NCBI RefSeq assembly: GCF_019059575.1
Contig: NW_024881623.1
Coordinates: forward strand, 124,001-188,000
DNA: 64,000 nt
Direction: 5' to 3'
From: Amphibalanus amphitrite
Taxonomy: Eukaryota; Arthropoda; Thecostraca; Balanomorpha; Balanidae
In this document: positions 54,901 through 64,000 of the stretch, piece by piece
Numbering within the stretch: the stretch's first letter is position 1
Layout: the number at the start of each line of letters is the position of its first letter
The notes under the pieces: model-generated
What the model was told of the DNA's origin: nothing
What the model saw: the letters and a program-made list of their open reading frames with translations, nothing else
Database searches by the model: none
Program-made: the position numbers and the translations under genes

Positions 54901-57515
54901 CACCCACCGATGACTCACGGGTACTATCCGTACGACAATCACCTACTGCCGACCGCAGATGCGGCCGTGAAAAGCGCTCTAACGGCGCTCCGACCGTATT
55001 CCGTGAGTCGTACTCGGTCGTTGTCGGCTCTCGTCCGCCGCAGTAGGCGCAGTCGAGCGGATAGTCACGGGACGCTCGGAAGACGGTCGAGCGGCTTGTC
55101 ACGAGGCGATGGCGATAGTCACGGGACGCTGGATTACTGTTGTGCTGGTCTGGGCTTTCCGGGGTCTGATGGTCTCTGCTATTAAGAGCTTGGAGATGAT
55201 GAAACCGTCTGAGCTACTTCTGTTTCTCATTAACTTGGCGATCCTATGAAGCGCGTCGTGACCAAGTGAGACTTCTGGAAGATCAAGGAGACGATTGGAT
55301 CGAGTGATTGGAACTCGCTGAGAAAAATTATTGGTCCTAGTTTTGTTCTGAATATTTCATTCTCAGTCCGCGGTGGATGTAGTCCTGTCTGCTCGGTACT
55401 GACACCATCACGGTTTTTGGCAGATTTGAATGTCTCATTAAACGCAATCCCACTTTAAAAATGATAAAATGTACCTTCTATTTACTCTGGGCGAAATTGA
55501 AACGTATCTTCCTGTGCTTTCAAAAAGCAAACCAACGTGGTGGTGTATATTCACCTGATATAACTCACATTCTTCTCACATCTATCTCCGTTTCTCTGGT
55601 CTGAGCACACGCCAGCTCTCCTTCAGGCACGTTATTATTCTCTGCGGTACAATTCTGACAGCGCCCGGCTTATCAGGCGCCGCGCGGCGCTGCAGCGGGC
55701 GTGTGAAATGTATGGCGCACGAGCAGAGCGCGCCGTGCTGGGGAGCTGATAATTTGTCGGCGTGGGGCAGCCGGTACACAGCCGCCGGTGGACGGCCGTC
55801 TTACCGTCCTCTGTATTCTTCAGAGTGGCCGTCATTGATCGGTGGCCGGCGTCGGCCGGGGCAGTCCGTCTTCAGGGATGTGAGGGGCGTCAGTCCACAT
55901 CACTGATGTAAGGAGCGTCCGTTATAGCCAGGGGTTGGAAGTGGCGTCAGCTTGCCACCAGGAAAATAAGGTGGTCAGTTTGGGACCCGAATGCTATGGA
56001 TCGCACTATCGTCTAGATAGATGCGTGACAAATGTGGTTCAGTTCAGGTCATTCACTTCTCTGTCACCATCTACAGCGCTGGCCGTAGTGTCGCTTGAAC
56101 AATGCTGGACAGCAGAGGGGACTGCGGCACAGCGGAGAGAGCAGAGGGAGAGGAGCCAACCCATCAGGAGAACACGGAAATGGAGAGAAACATGTCCATC
56201 AGGAGCCGCAGCGGACGGAAGACGGTAGTAAACCGTCTGGACGGCCTGTCTACGACCGGAGCGAATGAGACCGAGACGGACACCGCCAGCTCACCTGTGT
56301 AATGGGCCGGGCGACGGACAGCTTCTGTTCAAGAATTTAGAACCCGCTGTGGTGCCCGGTCCCGGTATTAAAAGGATGTAGCCGCGGCGGCAATAAAAAC
56401 ATGTTTTCCTGCAGCGAACGTGGCCTTGGAGAATCGCCGTGTCACGCTAGTCTTGAGAGTAGGGACCGGTGGCTCGTGGCTGCTAGTTTCGTTGTCCATG
56501 CTCTCTCACAATGTCCAGGAAGACGCCGCCGTCTGAATTATTCCAGGGAGTGAAATGGGTGAACGTTTGGCTAAATTGCTGCTCTTAAACATTCGCTGTT
56601 GAGAGAATTTCTCCTCCTTAGCCTCTGTCGACATTCACTAAGCAGTTGCCCTGTTCACTTCATGGCCATCCATGAACAGCGAGAGAGCTGAACGATGCGA
56701 TCCTTGCTTGGAACGTTCGACATTCTCCAAAGCCTGAATGTCAAAAATTTCCTCAACGCAGTATCATTTTATCATCGATAACGTGTTTGACGACGACAAT
56801 GCATTCTCCGTTGAAATACTGGGGCGATCGGGTCATTTCTCTGTAACAGCTACTCCCACGTTTTTAGCTAGGCACAACTCCATTTCGTCACCACGGCTCA
56901 ACACTCAGCCGTACCAGCAAGACGGCCTGGTTGCTATGGCAACCGGCCGTCTGCGGCCGCGGCGCCGGTCATGCCCTTCACCGTAAGGTCATGACCCGAC
57001 CGCCCGGGGCACCAGTAGATCCTGTACCCAGCGGGGTGTCTCCTCTCTCCTTCCGTAAGGAGGGGAGGGGAGGGGACGATGGTACCCAAACGGGCCATAT
57101 GGAACCCACGGCTGGGTCTTTGACCTTTGGGTGACCTTTGTATCAATTAGTCGGATAGAACGGCCAATGTCGGCGTCGGGAGCAGAAATGCAGGCCATCT
57201 CATTAGCGATTGGTTGGACCTGGAGCGACGTGTCTGTCAGCTGTGTTGACGGGGAATACTTCACCTGGTCGGAGTGATATTGGACGCTGTGCTACTGCCA
57301 CGGCGCTGCAATGACAGTTTAGAGATGGGTGACACTCCACCAGCGAGCTGGGACGAAAAATATGGGGACAGGATGTGATTGAAGTAGGTACTTCTTTCCA
57401 ATGGAAAGTACCACGAACGGTGACGCGCTGTTGCATCCATTGCCTTTCAATATTGGTGGCGCATCACTGGTGGTGATGCTCGGGTGATAGAAGCGGGAGG
57501 AGAGAGATAGAGAGT

Positions 57516-57516
<1 letters not shown>

Positions 57517-57586
<70 letters not shown>
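57517..57586. repeat. (GA)n microsatellite
   Basis: A pure AG run of nearly 70 bases follows the shorter AGAGAGATAGAGAGTGAAAG. It is complementary to the CT tract in intron 1. Confidence 0.95.
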
Positions 57587-57589
<3 letters not shown>

Positions 57590-60500
57590 CCCGCTTACCT
57601 TTCCGGGCCCGGCACGATTTTGGGCGAATCCGTTCAATCAAGTGGGGGATTGGGCGTCTACTGAGGCGTAGAACGGCGGCAGGGACGGTTCATTCGGTCT
57701 CCGGTCAGTAACAGTCGCTGCCGGGTGATGGATGCCGTTTGCGCGTGTGTATGTGTTGACACTCTGGGAAGAATCGGTATGGTACTCTCTTTGTGTAGAC
57801 GCGTCGTATCCGCAATGCATCACCTCTGTTCGCTTGGATAAACCCAATGAGTGTTATGCAATGAGTTTCCACCCAATTAAAGATTCATGGAAGATGCAGC
57901 GAACTCGGATCTATAAACGTCTCATCCCAATATTGTTGATATTGTTCATGCGTCACCGCCCAAATCCGACCTGGGTCTGATGCTCCATTATGTGTGCGCG
58001 CGCGTGTGCTGTGTGGCGTGTGTCGCTTGGTGTCAGCTAATGGAGCTCCGCTGTTGCCGCCCGCCACGCGCCTCTGTTCTGTCACATCGTTGTGCCGCGG
58101 ATGCATCACCGGCTTACACGCCCCCTCCATATCGGGGACGGAGATATATCCGAGCCCGCCGCCGTGGCCGTCATTGCCCGCCCCGCCCCGTCCCGCCCTC
58201 CTGCTGTCCCCATTGACCGGCCTCGGGTCGGCTCTGACGTCATACGGCCGTGTGGCGCACGTCGTCCTGACATCGGCCGGCGCTGTCTGGCCCCCTGTCC
58301 CTCTGTCCCAGTCCTCTGTCCTCGGTCAAAGGCCGTCCTCTGTCTAGCGCCATCATCCTCTGTCCTCTATATACTCTGATGGCTGACCGTTCCCTACCCA
58401 TGCCTATTGTCCACTACCGTCGTCCGCTCTCTCCCGCTTTCTAACCACTGTGGGTCGCTGCTGATCTCTACCGCTGACCTCTGCTGTAGGTCTCCGTCGA
58501 TAACATTTCGATGGGATGCTGGACTCGATATCGGGCGTGAGGGTAGATCACGAACTGTAGCTGCAAAGTTGCAGCGAAGATCGTCACGATCTTATCCCCA
58601 CCAGCGCGGTTCGTGAACAAATTTAGAAATGTCGTGATGTAGATTCATTTATGTTCGTGAGCCAGATCCGCCAATGTTCGTGAACCAGAATCAGATACAC
58701 CGGGGGCTGTTCATGAGTGAAAGAATGCTCGTCTGGGGGGTTCACTGATCATCCTATTTTGAGTCTTTGGTTTGGTCTTACTGAGGCATCTTCGTTGTAG
58801 TTCAATAATCCACCGTCTTTCCTTCTTTCATTCTCTGATTGCTGTCAGCGTATTTCTATCTCAAACGTATTGCTCACCTATAGCCATGGTGAATGTGATG
58901 TTGAAATGAGTGTTCTGGACAGCGCTCAATGCTCGTCACTCGTGCTCAAAGCTAATTCGTGACTCATTAGTGACTACTACCTAATTGTTCAAACATACCC
59001 ACTGAAATTGCTGAATTGGACGTCATACGCAGTCTTAGCATGCAACAACAGCGGCCAAACTTTGGAGCCACTTGAAAGCATAGACAAGAATGGCAGTGCA
59101 CATACTTCTTTTAATTTTGTTTTTGATGCCCCCCCCCCAGCTCGTTTGTAAGAACAAATTTATGTTATCGTGAAAAGCACTTTGCTGCATAGGATATGCG
59201 CCTGATTATACTGTAGGTCACTTCAATAATACTGCCGGCATTGACCGCAGGGTCTATATGTAGGCCCAATGTAATGCGTCAGTCGCGTGGCCGAGTAACG
59301 TGTTTCGCCGACTTATTAAAACAGGTAATCTATGAGCGTTGCAACTATCAATTACCCTGGGGACTAACAACACAGCATGGTCATTGGCCATTGTCATGAA
59401 TACCTAAGTGTTATTGGTGGTCCTAACTCCTAATGTAATAAATAGCCCCTATGTCATCCCTGGCTCTGAGGGAAATTTATGAAATACATAATGTTTATCT
59501 TTTTTTTTGACACATGAAAATTGTTCTTATATAAGAAATTAAGAAAGTGGCATGCCTGTTAGCTAAATTGCCTACCAGTTGAAAAATGATTTGCATATTT
59601 TTTTGCATATTAACTCCTGCTGAAGAGAGCCAAGCAATGTGGAAGTACGGTGGTAGCTATACAGATAATTCGCATTCTTAATTATGCATTTTATTTATTA
59701 ATGAAACGCTTGAACTGCGCTTGAACACAAACTTGGTCCAATAACTTGGTCCTTCAACGAATTGGTCCAATAAGGGCAAACTTCGTCGGTACAAGCTTTT
59801 CATTGTTTTGTATTTTGGAATGCGTTCTGTGCCTCCTATACTTGCACTGCTCACATTGTCTCGAATCAAGCTGATTGATTTTACGTGCTGTTCGGAAATT
59901 ATTATTGCATGTGTTGTTTTACATTCCGGTGCAACTAACGGCGCTGTACCTTCGGCTGTGCAGTGACTGTGGCGCAGACATCACTCGATTTACCAGACCA
60001 GCCGTTGCCAAGGTCGGGTGGGATGCCTATTGCAAAATATCGCTTCGACTATCCTGAAAATAGAATGAGAGACGCAGCAGCGATCCTCGGGGTAGCACTC
60101 GACGGATCGACGCGGCACTGCTGGCGTTCAATACACGCGTGCTGCCGCCGGAGCGAGTAATCGTCCCTCACTATATCACATGGGTGCTGTCTATTGATGT
60201 GGTATTGAGCTATCAGCTAACCCAAAGTGAATCGCGCCAGTACTGAATTTTAAATAGTGAAACATTAAATTTTTACGACTACCGTTCCCGTTCATAGAAT
60301 TTCCATTTTGCGTTTTATTTTTGAATGACTTGATTACATGTCAAATAAATTTTCTGCTGACGGTCCAGATCGAAGCCATTCCTCTATCCGAACCTCAGGG
60401 TTGGGGGAAAAGCTCAGCTTACCGATTTGCTTGTTAATGGAATTGAATAGATGTGTCCGTCGTTTCAAATTAAAAATTGGTAGTTAGGTACTGTGCTATT

Positions 60501-62838
60501 GCGTCAGCTGATTATATAACTTAATTAGTATCGTCAGCCGTCACCCTAAACCGATTAAGCCATCAACTTTGAAACATTTTGCTCAGAGAAGTGTGGGAGG
60601 AGTTTAAGTCACCTCCGAGCGACTTGGCTCAAATGACTGCATAATACCCGTTCCAATTAGGTGGCAGGGTATAGACACGATTCTTGCTCCTAAATAAGGA
60701 TTCATCATTCGTCTAAGTGCCACTCTCGGCGTCTTAATTAACCACGGCATTGCGTCCGCCAATGGTTCAATCAATTAAACCTCCGGCCACCGTCCTCTGA
60801 CCTTATCAACCAATGGAGGGCTTAATGTCTCACCCGGACGCCTTCCCTGAAAGTCGGCTGGACCTCCCGCGGCGGAGTATTTCAATCGGGCGACGTGGTG
60901 GCGAGTTACTCTGCACTCCTCTCACGCCGGACGCCACAGGACCGCCCACGGATTGGTCACCGGTTCGTTACGGTCGGTGTCTATCGGACCGTGAAGAGCC
61001 TCGCACGGGCGCGCGCCACGCTGGGAGGGGAGTTGTCCTGGCGTGATTCCGCTACCGGGGAGGGACCAGTTATTGGTCTCCACCCATGTGCGGTGTTGGT
61101 GCGACAAGTATCCACCCTCTGCCAGGGGTTATAGTGTCTGTCTCTCATGTCTGTCCATCGAAGGAGCTATATGACATGTAGTTGTCTGCCTCTGCCCATG
61201 TGATGAAAACCCATAACGCTGTTTGGGTGCTAGTGAAGGCCTTGGCGATCGACCTCGCCGTTCGATGCTGATGGATATTTCCGTAATGCTGATGGTTATT
61301 GACGGATTCATTGACACATGCCACTGGCCAGCGACGCATGAAGAATAGGTACGGCGCGGTATTGATTGGCACTATAGATCTCTCACCGGGTACTACAGAG
61401 GTTCGTGCTCTCACGCAGTGAGTGGGCACGATGGTGTTAGCAAGGGCGTCTATATGTCGATCCCAGGCTCGCTGTGTTAGACGCTGCTCTCTGGACCGGG
61501 AGATGGCTGCCGTTCGGTTGGCCGGCGGCGGCGACCCCGATCGATGGTTTTACCGCCGCCGCTGCTCTCACCCGCTCCACCGGCACGCGGTGGACCGGTG
61601 GGGCCGCTGACACCGGTCCTCGGGGGATCGTCGACACCGAGCGTCACCGCTTCGGACGACTGCCGCGGGGGCTGACGCCAGCAGTGGAGCTAGGTGGTTG
61701 GTTGAGGGACGAGTATTGAACTATATGCTGACGGGAGACCAAGTGACAATCGTAGACAGACCGGCAGACGACCGACAAACCGGCAGACTTAAACCAGAGA
61801 GGATCTGTGATTACCTCCACTGGTGAGGCTACTTTGGAGCGCATTAACAGGAGACGTGTTTTCATGTTGTCTGTGATCGTCCTTTATCCTTAATTGTTAC
61901 AGCCCATTGTCCCTCGGTTAGGTCCGTCATAATTTTCCTCAATGCGTGCATTTAACAACCTGGCCCGAAATACTCGCGCTGATGTGTCACTTTCTGCGTA
62001 GTTGAAGGCTGAAACTGAAATTCCTGACATACTCTGACAGTCGGATTTGGCGACATTACGGTGTGAAAATTCCACTTCTTTTCTGCTCCGCCCCCCCCCC
62101 CCCTGCACTCCTCAATTTCAATCTGCCCGTTTGGGCGGCGCTGGCTTCCTTCTGTCGCCGACTGAGTGTTTCCGGTCTGCTGATATACGGACCTCATATT
62201 TCACGGCCGGTGTATTTAATATCAATTACTCGGAGGCCGGTCCATTCGACCCCCCAGTCCGTGTTCCTGGCGCGGTGCTATCCATTTTGGTCGCCCGGTT
62301 GGAGAGGGGGGCTGGGAGGGAGGGAGGCACGGAGAAAGGGTTTGTGAGGTGTGAGATAGACGAGGCGGTCGGCTCACAGGAAATCCCACTGGCAACGAAA
62401 TTATGTCGCTGGCTTACAACAGTGTCCGCGGGACGTATCTGATATGCGGGGTGACTACAGTGGGTAATGTCACCGTGTTATGTCAGGACCCACACGGCGC
62501 CAGGGCGGATTGCTGAGGCATACACCGCTCTAAAGCTGATTGCATGTCGTGATAAGATGCGTGTACCCCGTGACTAACTTGTGTTGCGATGCATGTCTGT
62601 GGGTAGGAGCAGGTGCTGATGGTGTAACATAGCTGGTTTATGTGATGATGTAGTATATGACGACTGCTGTTACCATGTACAGATATATGTGTGTGATGTG
62701 TTACAGTTTAGTTTGCATTCATGTGTTGTAGCACTTTTTAGGCTTGCATTAACCCCTGAACTGTTGCCATCTTCCAAGTTTCCTAGGCTGATATTGATAC
62801 GACGACATGTGTTAACGACGACTGCCGTTGTCCGCCAG

Positions 62839-62938
62839 GTACCGTGTACCGCAGCGGGAGATGGACAGACGGAACGGCGACCGGACGGCGCCGCTGCGCA
62901 CCCCCACCATGGCTGGAGGACTCTTCTCCATCGACCGG
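62839..62938 (+). CDS. GALNT1/13-like: GALNT-like coding exon 5 (last exon in the window)
   Basis: The first G completes the Trp codon of exon 4. The exon reads [20 protein letters not shown] and [13 protein letters not shown], the acceptor-binding segment of GT27 enzymes, with the MAGGLFSI motif intact. It ends at codon 340 in phase 0 with the donor CGG|GTACGT. The next expected exon, with the WGGENLE region, is not found before 64,000. Confidence 0.95.
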
Positions 62939-63475
62939 GTACGTACTCGAACCACCTCCTCTCCCTCCCACCCCTGTCCAGCTGTAGTACTATACCTTGG
63001 TCTATTGTCTCATCATCAACTGGGCTTGTGCACATGACTCCCGCTTCTGTCCTTTTGGGGTTCCTTCCATTTCCATGATCATATAATTTCGTCTGATTCT
63101 TCCCCGTCTTCTGTTGCCTGCTTCCTTTCATCGACCGGCTACTTGTGTTTTTCTCTCGTCCCCCGTCCCTCTTCAGTGCCAGGTCCTGGGACCTAAAGGG
63201 TCCTTCAGAAGGCTCAATGGTACTTGTACGCACCTGTTCCTGCGGACGGTAATCACCCGCTTCCCGGTATTAGGTGGTCGTTGAGTATGGTGTGAGTGTA
63301 CTTCGCTCTGCTTGGAACACTTGCTTGATTTTTGAGTATTCCGATAATTCCAAGAGAGAGTGCCTTTCTCTTCAGTGCAGTCTTTGAAGTTCAGTTTGCA
63401 TTCAGACATGTGAAGTACACTTGAAGTAAAACGATAGCAACATTTCCCTGAAATGTAACACTCGGCTCTCGCCGA

Positions 63476-63559
63476 GGCTCGACGGCACTTAGCACTGGCA
63501 CAAGGCTCGACGGCACTTAGCACTGGCACAAGGCTCGACGGCACTTAGCACTGGCACAA
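63476..63559. repeat. Three perfect 28-bp tandem units
   Basis: GGCTCGACGGCACTTAGCAC followed by TGGCACAA is repeated three times without change, starting at 63,476, 63,504 and 63,532. Identity of the units points to a recent expansion. Confidence 0.95.
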
Positions 63560-63639
63560 GGCTGCGGGTTAAAGGGTTGCATAACTCAGAAGCATTAGAT
63601 TAAGCGACGTCTGATGCGTACCTGCCACTGACTATTAGG

Positions 63640-64000
63640 GGTACCCATTTTTGGGTCAATTTTTCAAATTTTAGGTGGGGGTGGATTTTCCCATTATTTG
63701 GTCTATTCTGATTCCATCTTTGCCAAAAATACCGAAATCAAACGATTTCTAGGGGTCGCGAATTCAAATTGAAAATGCCAATTTTAGCGAAAAATCGACC
63801 AAATTAATACTATTCAATTTTGGAACAAGGTTACCATGCCAACAGGTTGGGGTCAATTTTCCCATTATTTGGTCTATTCTGATTCCATCTGTGCCAAAAA
63901 TAACGAAGCCAAACGATTTTTGGGGGTCACGAATTCAAAACGAACATGTCAGTTTTAGCAGAACATCGACTAAATTACCATTATTTTATGTTGGGACAAG
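63640..64000. repeat. ~171-bp tandem repeat, continuing past the window
   Basis: CCATTATTTGGTCTATTCTG begins at 63,691 and again at 63,862. The following blocks (TGCCAAAAATA, AAACGATTT, GGGGTC-CGAATTCAAA, ATCGAC-AAATTA) keep the same order and spacing. At least two units are inside the window. Confidence 0.88.

Larger units (their letters stand above)
54565..62838 (+). other. GALNT-like intron 4 (8.3 kb)
   Basis: It begins GTGAGTCG and ends GTCCGCCAG. Apart from the two microsatellites listed separately and a C-run near 62,090, I recognise nothing in 54,900-57,480 or 57,600-62,830. Confidence 0.88.
62939..64000 (+). other. GALNT-like intron 5 (open at the window edge)
   Basis: It starts GTACGTAC. 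The stretch 62,940-63,470 shows nothing I recognise. Two tandem repeats follow. No sequence encoding the WGGENLE/GMDIWG region is present. Confidence 0.8.

Noticed and set aside
63560-63575. CTGCGGGTTAA as a possible right end of a TTAA element
   Set aside because: No C/G shoulder, no AGGTCA-rich interior upstream and no matching left end, so chance is likely.
1-64000. tRNA genes, rRNA or CRISPR arrays
   Set aside because: I found no cloverleaf with the GGTTCGAATCC-type B box, no rRNA segments, and no repeat-spacer arrays. The tandem repeats have no unique spacers.

Overview
This is animal (metazoan) genomic DNA: split genes with canonical GT-AG introns, long repeat-filled introns, and LINE, mariner, hAT-like and TTAA-target transposon remains. 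The two genes I can read are both on the + strand. They fit an invertebrate, most likely an arthropod. That placement is an inference from the protein families and repeat types; I cannot name the species.

Layout. (1) 1-585: the 3' end of a LINE reverse-transcriptase ORF that enters from the left. (2) About 629-9690: a five-exon gene for a Shisa-family single-pass membrane protein, closest in cysteine spacing and proline/tyrosine-rich tail to Shisa-5. Exons 2-5 are clear; the signal-peptide exon is a candidate. Its 5.8-kb first intron holds a nested pair of transposons with intact target-site duplications, a 178-bp MITE and the right end of a TTAA-target repeat. (3) 9.7-13.76 kb: intergenic, mostly a 1.9-kb terminal-inverted-repeat (TIR) element with a 9-bp target duplication that carries two GGAGTC-hexamer MITEs. 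(4) 13,767 to the right edge: the 5' part of a polypeptide N-acetylgalactosaminyltransferase gene (GALNT1/13 type, GT27). Five coding exons (13,960-14,393; 40,767-40,933; 52,351-52,558; 54,454-54,564; 62,839-62,938) join in frame to 340 codons, through the catalytic DxH motif. The rest of the catalytic domain and the ricin-type lectin domain lie beyond 64,000. Introns are about 26.4, 11.4, 1.9 and 8.3 kb, and the fifth is open.

The introns are a transposon graveyard. They hold a mariner copy with perfect 26-bp TIRs and a decayed transposase (21.7-22.8 kb), a 208-bp foldback palindrome beside a Crypton/KIAA1958-like ORF fragment (25.4-26.1 kb), and several 0.9-1.2-kb TTAA-flanked CCC...GGG elements loaded with AGGTCA/TGACCT words (27.1, 43.2, 47.6 kb and fragments). 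They also hold a 3.9-kb hAT-like element with an 8-bp target duplication (31.1-35.1 kb) that contains minisatellites, palindromes and a retroposed poly(A) insert with its own 14-bp duplication. Two small hAT MITEs (28.15 and 51.3 kb), a 9-bp-duplication MITE (40.1 kb) and a second LINE 3' end on the minus strand (37.5-38.2 kb) complete the set. The right edge enters a tandem repeat of about 171 bp.

The two genes are not an operon and nothing links them functionally beyond the secretory/membrane pathway: Shisa proteins act in or pass through the ER, and the transferase acts in the Golgi. The main interest lies in the clean nested-insertion records, the AGGTCA-rich TTAA family, and a 43-bp tandem duplication of a splice acceptor in the Shisa gene.
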